Shown here piece by piece: positions 6,449 to 14,618 of a stretch of DNA of 19,562 nucleotides. Source of the DNA: Pusillimonas sp035515275 (GTDB lineage: Bacteria > Pseudomonadota > Gammaproteobacteria > Burkholderiales > Burkholderiaceae_B); NCBI RefSeq assembly GCF_035515275.1, contig NZ_DATJBQ010000086.1:1-19562 (forward strand), in the 5' to 3' direction. Positions within the stretch are counted from its first letter, which is position 1. Every line of letters starts with the position of its first letter. Below the pieces are notes generated by a model, which was not told where the DNA came from, did no database searches, and saw only the letters and a program-made list of their open reading frames with translations. The position numbers and the translations under genes are program-made.

Positions 6449-8356
6449 ATGATCACCACCCCGCAAGCGCCTGTTGCCCAGGCAGCGAAACGCTCCAGCG
6501 CGCCTTTTCGTCCTGTGCGCTTTGCGCCCGTCGACATCAACATACAACATCGACCCGATGGCACCCAGGTCGTGTCCAACCGCCTGCCGCTGGCCGCGCT
6601 GCCGGTGCGCCAGTTGGGCGATTATTTGCGGCGCCATGCGGCGCAGCGCCCCGACCAGGTTTTTCTGGCCGAGCCTGCCGAAGACGGCGGCTGGGTTCGC
6701 ATTACCTATGCGCAGGCGCGCAGCCGCGTTGACGCGCTGTCGCAATGGCTGCTCGACCTGGGGCTGCCCCACAACCGCCCAATTATGGTGCTAAGCGAAA
6801 ACAGTATCCACCATGGTCTGCTGCAGCTGGCCGCAATGCAGATCGGCATTCCGGTCATGCCGGTGTCTACCGCATACAGCCTGATGTCTCGCACCTGCAG
6901 CAAGGTGGGCGACTTGGTCAGCCGCTTTCAGCCCACCCTGGTGTATGCCTCGGACCCGGTCAGCTACGGCAACGCCCTGCGGCTGGCCAAATCACTCGGA
7001 GACGCCTTGCTGGTCGCCGACCAACCCGCCGAAGGCCTGATCGACACCACGCTTGCCACCGGTTTCCAGACCACGCCTACCGCGCAGCTGGAAGCCCGAT
7101 ACGAGCGCATTGGCCTCGATGACACCGCCCGCCTGCTGCTTACCTCGGGCTCGACCGGCAACCCCAAGGCGGTCATCATGACCCAGCGCAACATCATTAC
7201 ATCGGGCGTGCTGTGGGACCAGGTCTGGCCCTTTTTGGCCGACCAACCCCTGACCCTGCTCGACTGGCTGCCCTGGAATCACACGGCCGGCGCTCACGGC
7301 GCCTTCAGCATGGCACTACGGCACGGCGGCGCGTTATACATTGACGACGGCAAACCTGTGCCGCAACTGATTGGCCGAACCGTCGCCCACTTGCGCGAGA
7401 TCAAGCCCAACGTCATGACCAACGTGCCACGCGGCCTTGACGTACTGGTGGCCGCCATCGAGGCCGACCCCAGCATTGCCGACGACATCTTCCCCAACCT
7501 GGAAGTGATCGTCTATGGCGGGGCCGCACTGTCTTCAGACACCCTGCACAAGCTCGAGCACTTCAGCGCCCAGGCAACCGGGCAGCGTATCCCGGTTTCT
7601 GCTTCGCTGGGCTCGACCGAAACCACCATGCCCGCCACCCTTATCTGGTGGCCGCCGCACACCCTTGGCACACTGGGCCTTCCGGCACCGGGCGTGGAAG
7701 CCAAGCTGGTGCCCGAAGGCGACCGCTTCGAAGTCCGTTTCCGAGGGGCCAACATTACCCCTGGTTATCATCTTGACCCAAAGGCCAACCAGGAAGCCTT
7801 CGACGAAGAAGGGTTCCTTAAAACCGGCGACGCCGTAACCTGGGCTGACGCCGACCGCCCCGAGCATGGGCTGGTCTACGCAGGTCGGCTGGCCGAGAAC
7901 TTCAAGCTTTCCAGCGGCACCTGGGTGTCGGTTGCCAATGTGCGCGGCGAGCTGCTTGAATATCTCAGGCCGTGCATCGCCGACGTGGTACTGGCGGCCC
8001 CCAACCAGCATGAGCTGGGCGCAATGCTGTTCATCGATTTCAACCGCGTTCGCAAGCAATTTGCCGAATGCGCTGAAATGTCCAACGCAGACATTTGTCG
8101 CCACGCCCCCCTGAAGACACTGATCGAGCAAGGCGTGCAACAATACAACGCACGCTTTCCCGGCAGCAGCACGCGTATCGCACGCGCCATATTGCTCGAC
8201 AGTCCGCCCGATGTCGATACCGGCGAAATCACCGACAAGGGCCACATCAACCAGCGCGGTGTGCTCAAGCTCAGGGAACCAGCCATGCAACGCTTATATT
8301 GTGCCGGTCCGCAAGACCTCGACTGCCTGGTTTTTGAAACCCAACGCTCTGCATAA
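6449..8356 (+). CDS. Feruloyl-CoA synthase-family acyl-CoA ligase
   Basis: The 635-residue protein is an ANL-superfamily AMP-forming ligase. It has the ATP loop LTSGSTGNPK (231-240), the family-typical LDWLPWNHTAG (271-281) and GGALYIDDGKPVP (293-305), the ATP motif GSTET (388-392), FLKTGD (456-461) and a C-terminal lysine in TGEITDKGH (Lys597) as likely adenylation residue. The length and the WLPWNH and DDGKP blocks place it with feruloyl-CoA synthases rather than with general fatty acid ligases. It would activate an aromatic or heteroaromatic acid to its CoA ester. No feruloyl-CoA hydratase-lyase or vanillin dehydrogenase is nearby, so ferulate is probably not the substrate. Confidence 0.85.
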   Translation: MITTPQAPVAQAAKRSSAPFRPVRFAPVDINIQHRPDGTQVVSNRLPLAALPVRQLGDYLRRHAAQRPDQVFLAEPAEDGGWVRITYAQARSRVDALSQWLLDLGLPHNRPIMVLSENSIHHGLLQLAAMQIGIPVMPVSTAYSLMSRTCSKVGDLVSRFQPTLVYASDPVSYGNALRLAKSLGDALLVADQPAEGLIDTTLATGFQTTPTAQLEARYERIGLDDTARLLLTSGSTGNPKAVIMTQRNIITSGVLWDQVWPFLADQPLTLLDWLPWNHTAGAHGAFSMALRHGGALYIDDGKPVPQLIGRTVAHLREIKPNVMTNVPRGLDVLVAAIEADPSIADDIFPNLEVIVYGGAALSSDTLHKLEHFSAQATGQRIPVSASLGSTETTMPATLIWWPPHTLGTLGLPAPGVEAKLVPEGDRFEVRFRGANITPGYHLDPKANQEAFDEEGFLKTGDAVTWADADRPEHGLVYAGRLAENFKLSSGTWVSVANVRGELLEYLRPCIADVVLAAPNQHELGAMLFIDFNRVRKQFAECAEMSNADICRHAPLKTLIEQGVQQYNARFPGSSTRIARAILLDSPPDVDTGEITDKGHINQRGVLKLREPAMQRLYCAGPQDLDCLVFETQRSA

Positions 8357-8366
8357 AGAAACCGAT

Positions 8367-9050
8367 ATGCCAGTTTCCCTTTACCTGTATGGTTCGCCCA
8401 TAAGCACCTATTACAACAAGGTCAAGATCGCTCTGATCGAGCTTGGTCACCCGTTTGAAGAGATTCCGGTCATGCCCGGTGCCGGGCATTGGCCCGAGTC
8501 GGGCAGTCCCAGTGGCAAGATCCCCTACTTGCGGCACGGCGATCAATATGTGTACGAGTCGCAAGCCATCATCGAATACCTTGAAGATATTCGCGAACCC
8601 ATGGCGCCGTCGCTGTTTCCGGGCGAGGTGCTGCAACGGGCCCAGTGCCGCGAACTCATTCAATATATAGAGCAGTACCTCGACACCCCGATGCGGCCCA
8701 TTTACCAATCGGTATTCTGGGGTAAAGAAATGCCTGCCGGGCTGTTGGACAAAACACTGGAAGACTTGAAAAAGGGCCTGACGATAGTTTTGCGCCGAAC
8801 CAGCCTGGATCCCTGGCTATGCAGCGGCCGATTCACGCACGCGGACATTGCCGCGTGGGTGCACCTAAGCACCATACAGTGGGCCCTGGCCATTGCCGGC
8901 CATAAAACATTTTTCCAGCAGCATGCCCCCCAACTCGGCCCTTACCTGCAGCAGCTTGCCGAACGCCCCAGCATCGAACGAAGCGAGGCCGACCGAAAAG
9001 AAACGTCGCGCCGCATCAAGGCCGAGCGCGCCGCGGCCAAAGGCGGCTGA
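8367..9050 (+). CDS. Glutathione S-transferase family protein
   Basis: The 227-residue protein has a thioredoxin-fold N-terminal half with YGSPISTYYNKVKIAL (8-23), the cis-proline segment KIPYL (51-55) and the glutathione-contacting ESQAIIEYLED (64-74), followed by an all-helical C-terminal domain. It lacks the SSxSxRVRIAL signature of zeta-class maleylacetoacetate or maleylpyruvate isomerases. It may still serve as a glutathione-dependent isomerase or detoxifying enzyme in the pathway. The start at 8367 follows the ligase stop by ten bases with AAAGAA upstream; the longer upstream frame runs inside the ligase gene. The charged lysine- and arginine-rich C-terminus is probably an exposed tail. 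Confidence 0.85.
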   Translation: MPVSLYLYGSPISTYYNKVKIALIELGHPFEEIPVMPGAGHWPESGSPSGKIPYLRHGDQYVYESQAIIEYLEDIREPMAPSLFPGEVLQRAQCRELIQYIEQYLDTPMRPIYQSVFWGKEMPAGLLDKTLEDLKKGLTIVLRRTSLDPWLCSGRFTHADIAAWVHLSTIQWALAIAGHKTFFQQHAPQLGPYLQQLAERPSIERSEADRKETSRRIKAERAAAKGG

Positions 9051-9051
9051 C

Positions 9052-9663
9052 ATGGCACGCCCCAAGGCCCTTGACTACGAAGACAAAAAGCTTGAAATTT
9101 TGCGGGCGGCAGCGGTAATGTTTGCCAAGAAGGGCTACAACGAAACCCTGCTTGACGACATTGCCGAACAATGCGGCATAGGCAAGTCGTCGCTCTATCA
9201 TTACCATCGCTCCAAGCACGCCATTTTGTATGGCCTGATCAAATGGAAGATCGAAGACCTGGCCTGGAAGGTCGATGCCGCGGTAGAAGCAGCCGACACC
9301 CCCGAACAACAGCTTCAGGCCATGACCACCACACTGGTCAATGAGTACCTGCGAGTGCCCGACGAGGTAACGGTGTTGCTGACCATGCCGCGCCACCTGA
9401 ATGCAACGGCCAAAAGCTCGATCTCGCAAATACAGCACCGTATCATCAACCGCATGGTTCTTATCGCTCAGGCCTTGCGGCCCGACCTTGAGGTAAGCCG
9501 TAAAAAGCTCACCGCCATGGCCATGCTCTACTTTGGCATGACCAACTGGATACATGTCTGGTACAAGCCCTCGGGCTCGATCAAGGCCTCCGAGCTGGCA
9601 GCCATGATCGTGCGGGTCTTTCTGGACGGCGTCAACGGGCTGAGCAAAGAGCAACTGGCGTGA
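9052..9663 (+). CDS. TetR-family transcriptional regulator at operon end
   Basis: The 203-residue protein has an N-terminal TetR helix-turn-helix, with LEILRAAAVMFAKKGYNETL (14-33) and IAEQCGIGKSSLYHYHRSK (37-55), and a variable ligand-binding C-terminus. The start at 9052 lies directly after the GST stop (9048-9050), so it is the last gene of the operon. A frame extending back to 8893 merely overlaps the GST gene. As the only regulator in the operon, it may repress the promoter at 327-356, with a pathway intermediate such as the CoA ester as inducer; this is an inference. Confidence 0.9.
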   Translation: MARPKALDYEDKKLEILRAAAVMFAKKGYNETLLDDIAEQCGIGKSSLYHYHRSKHAILYGLIKWKIEDLAWKVDAAVEAADTPEQQLQAMTTTLVNEYLRVPDEVTVLLTMPRHLNATAKSSISQIQHRIINRMVLIAQALRPDLEVSRKKLTAMAMLYFGMTNWIHVWYKPSGSIKASELAAMIVRVFLDGVNGLSKEQLA

Positions 9664-9711
9664 TGCCAAATTGGCCCCGATGGGGGCTGCAACCCCGAGG
9701 CTCAGGCATCA
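9661..9711. terminator. Candidate bidirectional terminator between convergent genes
   Basis: TGATGCC (9661-9667) and GGCATCA (9705-9711) are perfectly complementary, and each begins (on its own strand) with the TGA stop of its gene: the TetR gene on plus and the transporter on minus. Inside is a second stem, GCCCC (9674-9678) with GGGGC (9683-9687). There is no T-run, so efficient intrinsic termination is uncertain, but the symmetric placement fits a shared terminator. Confidence 0.5.
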
Positions 9712-10929
9712 GGGTTGCGCTTGCTTGATTCGGTCGATCTTGCGGGCCAGACGCAAGGTCATGGCAATTCCGATCAGCGCAAACAAGCCGGTGACAATCC
9801 ATGTCGATGTCCAGCCTCCGGCCAGCGTGGCAACCCAGGCCACGATCGGAGGCCCAGCAAACTGGCCCGCCGCCGACACCTGTTGCATCCAGCCGATCGA
9901 GGTGGATGTGGTCTCGGAAGACGGTGCCAACTTGATCACCAGGAAGAACAGCGAAGTCGGGATCAGCCCGCCGACGATAGAAAACACAAGCACCATCAAG
10001 AACTGAAGCCACACGGGCGCGCCGGTGCCGAACGCAATAAATGTGGTGATGATCATGGTCACATAACCGGTGAGCATCAACGAGCGGACTGAAAAGCCCC
10101 GATGCAGCAAACCGCCCGCACCGAAGCAACCTACGGCGTTGCTTCCGGCCACCAGGGCTGTCAACAGCCCGGCCGTCGGACCCGTAATGCCGCCCAATAA
10201 ATAAATGGTCGGCAAAAAGCCGATGACCGAAATCCATTGGCCGGCATAAAAGGCAAAACAAAGCGCCACCAACCAGATATTTTCTGACCTGAGCGTAATG
10301 ACGGTCATGCGCCAGGCCGAAAGCCGTTGATCATGTTGCGGGCGCGGTGGGTCGGCCGGAAGCATGCGCCACGCCATGGCCGTTACCGCCACGGTAACGA
10401 CGGCCAGCACCCACCACAACACACGCCAGTTGAACATGCTGAGCAGCCAGGAGCCGCCCAACAACACAATGACCGCCCCGATCGGTATATAGGTGCCCCA
10501 GGCGCCCAATAAGCGCGTCAATTGGCCAGGCGGAGCGATACGGCGGATCAAGGCCGGCCCCGGCATGACCACCATGAGAAAACCGCAGCCCTCGATTGCG
10601 CGCAAGATCATCATGAGATCCTTGTCAACGAACATCGCCCCCGCGGCCGAGGCCAGCGCCAACAGCAATAGCCCCAGCAGCAAGCAACGGCGCAGGCCGA
10701 TTTTCTCGGCGAACAACCCGGTGGCCAGACCAAGCGTCATCCCGCCAAGCTGAACCAGCGACAGCAAAAAACCCGACTCGACCAGGGAAAGCCCCAGCTC
10801 TGCCTGTAGCGACGGCAAGGCGGGAGGAAGCTTCCAGATGTGCAGCGCGGTCGTAATACCGGCGAGTACTATCAAATAAGACAACATTGCCGCATTGACG
10901 GGCTTGGTCTCATGTGTAGGGTTAAGCAT
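9709..10929 (-). CDS. Major facilitator superfamily transporter
   Basis: The 406-residue protein has about twelve hydrophobic helices and a cytoplasmic A-loop-like segment, LFAEKIGLRRCLLLG, after the second helix, as in MFS carriers. It resembles the CynX/NimT side of the superfamily in overall character but is not assigned a substrate. The start at 10929 (MLNPTHETKP) is chosen because the first transmembrane helix follows. The frame upstream of it reads through the divergent intergenic region and lacks transporter character. It is convergent with the catabolic operon and divergent from another MFS gene. A role in uptake or efflux of the pathway compound is possible. Confidence 0.85.
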   Translation of the reverse strand: MLNPTHETKPVNAAMLSYLIVLAGITTALHIWKLPPALPSLQAELGLSLVESGFLLSLVQLGGMTLGLATGLFAEKIGLRRCLLLGLLLLALASAAGAMFVDKDLMMILRAIEGCGFLMVVMPGPALIRRIAPPGQLTRLLGAWGTYIPIGAVIVLLGGSWLLSMFNWRVLWWVLAVVTVAVTAMAWRMLPADPPRPQHDQRLSAWRMTVITLRSENIWLVALCFAFYAGQWISVIGFLPTIYLLGGITGPTAGLLTALVAGSNAVGCFGAGGLLHRGFSVRSLMLTGYVTMIITTFIAFGTGAPVWLQFLMVLVFSIVGGLIPTSLFFLVIKLAPSSETTSTSIGWMQQVSAAGQFAGPPIVAWVATLAGGWTSTWIVTGLFALIGIAMTLRLARKIDRIKQAQP

Positions 10930-10989
10930 AAAGATCCAACTACAGCGACGGGCGTGCGAAACACGGGCACGACTGACGCCGCACCCGCA

Positions 10990-10999
10990 TTTCATGAAA
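10990..10999. promoter_or_regulatory. Palindrome in the divergent transporter intergenic region
   Basis: TTTCATGAAA is a perfect 10-bp palindrome located 61 bases upstream of the minus-strand transporter start and 67 upstream of the plus-strand one, so it could control both. The 137-base gap (10930-11066) otherwise shows only a weak plus-strand -10 candidate, TATAGT (11036-11041), without a good -35. The site is short enough to occur by chance. Confidence 0.25.
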
Positions 11000-11066
11000 G
11001 AACGATATTGTGGCACACTGAACACCCACAGCGCATATAGTGCCCACTCCATTATCACTCCAGCAA

Positions 11067-12290
11067 ATGCGACCAAATCATGCATCGACCCCCGGCCCCG
11101 AGCAAAACCGTAGCTCGAGAGCGGGCAGCGATCGCTCGCGCATGGCCCTGATTGCGGCCCTGATCCTCGTTTCAATCAATCTGCGCCCTATGCTTACCGG
11201 GCTGGGGCCCGTTCTGGACTCCATTCGCGAGAGCCTGCAGCTCTCGGGTGCAGCCATCGGCATGTTGATCACCCTGCCCGTTCTGTGCTTTGGTGCCTTT
11301 GCGCCCTTCGTGCCGCGCCTGCTGCGCTTTGCCTCGCCCGAGCGTTTGATCCTGTGGTCGTTGGGGGTGCTGGTGGTGGGAATTAGCGTACGCAGCCTGT
11401 TTGGCACCCCCGGCCTGTTCATAGGTACCCTGATCGGCGGAGCCAGTATCAGCGTCGTCATGGTGTTGTTGCCCAGCATCATCAAGCAACGGTTCCCCAC
11501 GCAAGCCGGCTCAATGATGGGACTATATTCCACAGCGCTTTGCGTGGGCGCGGCGATCTCGGCCGCGGCGGCCGTGCCGCTCGAGAACCTGCTGGGCGGC
11601 TGGCGCTGGTCACTGGCGTTCTGGCTGGTTCCGGTATTGGCCATCGTGCCCATCTGGATGCGCCATATTCCCAGGAAGCAGGCCGCCACCACCTACAAGC
11701 GCATGCCGCTGCCAAAATTGCGTGGCAACAAACTGGCCTGGCAAATAACCTTGATGATGGGTCTGCAATCGGCCATTGCCTATTGCGTGTTTGGCTGGTT
11801 GCCGGTCATTTTGATCGACCGGGGCTTGCCCTCTCTGACGGCAGGGTTCGTCTTGTCGGTCGCGCTGGCAGTGCAGCTTATCTCGTCGCCGGCCGCACCC
11901 TGGCTCTCCACGCGAGGCAAAGATCAGCGACTCACCCTCATGTCCATGCTGTCGCTGACTTTCGTCGGCCTGTCGATGATCTTCTACGCGCCGCTTTCCT
12001 GGGTATGGGTTTCGTCGGTTGTAATGGGGCTGGGCATGGGCGGCACCTTCAGTATTGCCCTGGCTTTGCTGGTATTGCGCGCACCCAACGCCTTGGTGGC
12101 CACTGCACTGTCGGGCATGGCCCAAGGGGTCGGGTACACCATTGCGGGCATCGCCCCCTTGCTTATGGGGCTGCTGCACGAACTTACTGGGGAATGGAAC
12201 GCCGTGGCCGCGCTGTTCGCGCTGCTGGTGTTCGGCTCAGCTTATTTTGGACTGCAGGCAGGACGGGCGCGCTTTATTCAAATCGACTGA
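11067..12290 (+). CDS. MFS transporter, CynX/NimT family
   Basis: The 407-residue protein has about twelve transmembrane helices. It contains the family-like first segment ALIAALILVSINLRPMLTGL (36-55 counting from a GTG at 11040), the gating-type glycine-rich helices, and GGWRWSLAFW near the middle. This pattern (SINLRP in helix 1) is typical of CynX/NimT proteins that export cyanate, nitroimidazoles and other small compounds. The start is uncertain: ATG at 11067 is preferred, and GTG at 11040 is possible. No strong ribosome binding site is seen before either. No gene follows in the same operon; a 173-base gap precedes the next one. Confidence 0.85.
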   Translation: MRPNHASTPGPEQNRSSRAGSDRSRMALIAALILVSINLRPMLTGLGPVLDSIRESLQLSGAAIGMLITLPVLCFGAFAPFVPRLLRFASPERLILWSLGVLVVGISVRSLFGTPGLFIGTLIGGASISVVMVLLPSIIKQRFPTQAGSMMGLYSTALCVGAAISAAAAVPLENLLGGWRWSLAFWLVPVLAIVPIWMRHIPRKQAATTYKRMPLPKLRGNKLAWQITLMMGLQSAIAYCVFGWLPVILIDRGLPSLTAGFVLSVALAVQLISSPAAPWLSTRGKDQRLTLMSMLSLTFVGLSMIFYAPLSWVWVSSVVMGLGMGGTFSIALALLVLRAPNALVATALSGMAQGVGYTIAGIAPLLMGLLHELTGEWNAVAALFALLVFGSAYFGLQAGRARFIQID

Positions 12291-12463
12291 CACACAGAAC
12301 GGGCCGAGATCGCTACGTTTTGATACCAATGGCTTTTCCAAATTCTGGACGGCCATTCAGCCCGCTCTTATCATTAACGGCGTCAATACACAAAACATTG
12401 CACCTGATCACTGCTATCAAAAGCAACCAGTGTTTTCTCTAACCACGCAAAGGAGTCATCACC

Positions 12464-12712
12464 ATGGGCATCATCAGCATGATCATCGTCGGGTTCATCG
12501 TGGGTCTCATTGCGCGGGCCGTCATGCCCGGAGATCAAAAGTTGGGCATCATCTGGACCATCGTCCTGGGTATTGTCGGGGCGCTTGTGGCGGGTTACCT
12601 CGGTGCGGCCCTGGGCTGGTACCAGGCAGGCGAAGGCGCGGGCTGGATCGCGTCGATCATTGGGGCGGTTATTGTCCTGTTCATTTACGGGCTCATCGCC
12701 AAAAAATCCTGA
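12464..12712 (+). CDS. GlsB/YeaQ/YmgE-family small stress-response membrane protein
   Basis: The 82-residue protein is almost entirely hydrophobic with three glycine-rich transmembrane segments, beginning MGIISMIIVGFIVGLIAR, followed by the loop MPGDQ and a second helix GIIWTIVLGIVGALVAGYLG. This is the transglycosylase-associated (PF04226) family, inner-membrane proteins often induced by general stress. AGGAG (12451-12455) lies eight bases before the start, a strong ribosome binding site. It is monocistronic: a 173-base gap lies upstream and an intrinsic terminator follows 24 bases after the stop. Confidence 0.92.
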   Translation: MGIISMIIVGFIVGLIARAVMPGDQKLGIIWTIVLGIVGALVAGYLGAALGWYQAGEGAGWIASIIGAVIVLFIYGLIAKKS

Positions 12713-12736
12713 ACTCGAACGGTCTGGGACACAAGG

Positions 12737-12764
12737 GCGTGCCTTCGCGGGTACGCTTTTTTTT
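12737..12764 (+). terminator. Rho-independent terminator of the small membrane protein gene
   Basis: GCGTGCC (12737-12743) pairs with GGTACGC (12750-12756) through seven base pairs including one G-U, with a loop TTCGCG, and is followed directly by eight T residues (12757-12764). This is the clearest intrinsic terminator in the window. Confidence 0.9.
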
Positions 12765-12770
12765 GCGCGC

Positions 12771-12800
12771 GCGGCACATGCATGCCGCTGTCTATACAAT
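12771..12800 (+). promoter_or_regulatory. Candidate promoter of the DUF1232 operon
   Basis: TACAAT at 12795-12800 is a good -10 hexamer, 34 bases before the DUF1232 start. No clear -35 hexamer is visible. An inverted repeat, GCGGCA (12771-12776) with TGCCGC (12783-12788), occupies the expected -35 area and may be a regulator site. Confidence 0.4.
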
Positions 12801-12833
12801 ACAAGGGTGAATCCTGGCGCGCACGGAGGCACC

Positions 12834-13202
12834 ATGACTCAATCGCAATACGAGCACCACTACACCACACACGGGTTCTGGAAGAAGCTGGCCAAGCATG
12901 CCGCGGCCGCGGGACGCGGCACGCTCGAAAAGGCACTGTGTCTGTACTATGCCGCCCAGAACCCGGCAACACCGGCCTGGGCCAAACGTGTCATCTATGG
13001 CGCGCTGGGTTACTTTATTCTGCCCCTCGACGCCATTCCCGACCTGGCACCGCTTATCGGCTATACCGACGACCTTAGCGTCATGGCGGCCGCCTTGGCC
13101 ACGGTTGCCTATTACATTACACCTCAGGTCAAAATACAGGCCCACGACAAACTCAATAGCTGGCTGGGCCCCAAGGCCGTTGCCGAACAGGCCGAAAGCT
13201 GA
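12834..13202 (+). CDS. DUF1232 (YkvA-like) membrane-associated protein
   Basis: The 122-residue protein contains the DUF1232 core at about 37-95, with the hallmark FILPLDAIPD (61-70) and GYTDD (76-80), plus hydrophobic helices on both sides. The family is widespread and of unknown biochemical role, probably membrane-associated. GGAGG (12825-12829) precedes the start. Its stop is followed at once by the start of the DUF2868 gene, so it is the first gene of a three-gene operon with a membrane protein and a GTPase. Confidence 0.88.
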   Translation: MTQSQYEHHYTTHGFWKKLAKHAAAAGRGTLEKALCLYYAAQNPATPAWAKRVIYGALGYFILPLDAIPDLAPLIGYTDDLSVMAAALATVAYYITPQVKIQAHDKLNSWLGPKAVAEQAES

Positions 13203-14618
13203 ATGCGTGCAGGGGGTAAGTTCCAGCAAGCCTGGCTGGCCGAATCAATCCGGCTGCGTGAAGCTCACGCAGGGCCATTGCACGACAGCAATGAAGTACG
13301 CCGCGCACGCGCCGAAGGGGGCAGTTTTTCCCAGCGGATCTCACGACGCGCGCAGCTATTGGGCGAACGCGAAAAACTGGATCAAACGCTTCGGCATTGG
13401 TGGGTTATTGCCCGCTGGTCATTGGCGGCGCTGCTTGTTCTGGCCGTGCTGACCGGCTTTGGCACGGCCCTGGGCGCCATGGGTGACGGCGCCCGCCCGG
13501 TCAATCTGCTGATGGTGCTGGCCGCCACCCTGGGCCTGAACCTGCTGACCCTGCTCTTGTGGTTCGCCGGGCTGGGGGTCAGGTCGGGCGACAATGGTGC
13601 CTGGTTGGGTCGGGTCTGGCTTGATGTCACACAAAGATTGGCACGAGGGCCCGATGCTGCGCTGGCGCCCCGGGCACTTGCCGGCTTGCTCGGCCGTAGC
13701 GGCGCCCTGCGCTGGTCGCTAAGCGCGGTAAGCCACTTGGCATGGCTTACCGCGCTAACCAGCTTGCTGCTTACTTTGCTGGGCGTACTCTCGGCGCGGC
13801 GCTATACGTTCAACTGGGAAACCACGCTGCTCTCGCCCGATGCCTTCGTAGGGGTCACTCAGGCCTTGGGCTGGCTGCCGGCAAAGCTGGGCTTTACCAT
13901 GCCCGACGAGGCAACCATACGCATCAGCGACGGCCTGCATATTTTGCCGCCCGACGCCCACGCACTGTGGTCCAACTGGTTGATCGGCTGCGTTGTGGTG
14001 TATGGGGTTATTCCTCGTCTGGCCGTGTTCTTATTTAGCGGCGCTTTGGCGCGCCGGGGCATCCGGCAAGCAGCCACACTGGACACCTCGCAGCCGGGCT
14101 ATGCAAGCCTGCGCCCGCGGCTGATGCCACCCAGCGAGGGCATTGCCCCCGACGCCGCGGCCGGCCTCGATTCACCCGCGCAGATTGTTCCGGCACCGAT
14201 GAGCAGCGGCCTAGCAGGCGGGCCCATTATTGTCGGGCTCGAACTGGCCACCGACACCCCCTGGCCGCCGGCCAGCCTGTCGGCCGGCATACAAAATGCC
14301 GGTGTCGTAGACACCCGCGATCAGCGCCACGCGCTGCTCGATCAGCTGCATGCGGCACCGGTTCCGCGCCTGCTTGTGGTGTGCGACAGCTACCAGACGC
14401 CCGATCGGGGCACGCTGGCCTATATTGCGGAGCTGGCCTCTTACGCCGACGAGATCCGTGTCACCTTCACCCCGGCACCGGCAACGAACCACGCCGGCGG
14501 CGGCGAGTCACGCATCGACACCTGGCGCTCCCGGCTTCAGGCTGCAGGCGTCTCGGCCCAGCAGATACATGTCGCACTCGCCGACGCCCTGGCCTGGGTT
14601 GATGGAGTTCAGCCATGA
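13203..14618 (+). CDS. DUF2868 membrane protein
   Basis: The 471-residue protein has four predicted transmembrane segments: WSLAALLVLAVLTGFGTAL (about 72-90), LLMVLAATLGLNLLTLLLWF (about 101-120), one near 178-198 and one near 262-284. A charged N-terminus precedes them and a large soluble C-terminal domain follows (about 290-471). This gene is typically paired with a DUF3482 GTPase in Burkholderiales, as it is here. Its start directly abuts the upstream stop, and its end overlaps the GTPase start (ATGA), which implies stoichiometric coupling. The function is unknown; a membrane-anchored partner of the GTPase is likely. Confidence 0.88.
   Translation: MRAGGKFQQAWLAESIRLREAHAGPLHDSNEVRRARAEGGSFSQRISRRAQLLGEREKLDQTLRHWWVIARWSLAALLVLAVLTGFGTALGAMGDGARPVNLLMVLAATLGLNLLTLLLWFAGLGVRSGDNGAWLGRVWLDVTQRLARGPDAALAPRALAGLLGRSGALRWSLSAVSHLAWLTALTSLLLTLLGVLSARRYTFNWETTLLSPDAFVGVTQALGWLPAKLGFTMPDEATIRISDGLHILPPDAHALWSNWLIGCVVVYGVIPRLAVFLFSGALARRGIRQAATLDTSQPGYASLRPRLMPPSEGIAPDAAAGLDSPAQIVPAPMSSGLAGGPIIVGLELATDTPWPPASLSAGIQNAGVVDTRDQRHALLDQLHAAPVPRLLVVCDSYQTPDRGTLAYIAELASYADEIRVTFTPAPATNHAGGGESRIDTWRSRLQAAGVSAQQIHVALADALAWVDGVQP

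Noticed and set aside
8367..9050. Zeta-class maleylacetoacetate/maleylpyruvate isomerase
   Set aside because: The zeta-class SSxSxRVRIAL motif is absent; the corresponding segment is SPISTYYNKVKIAL, so only a general GST call is supported.
8893..9051. Upstream extension of the first TetR gene
   Set aside because: It overlaps the end of the GST gene out of frame; the helix-turn-helix domain begins just after the ATG at 9052.
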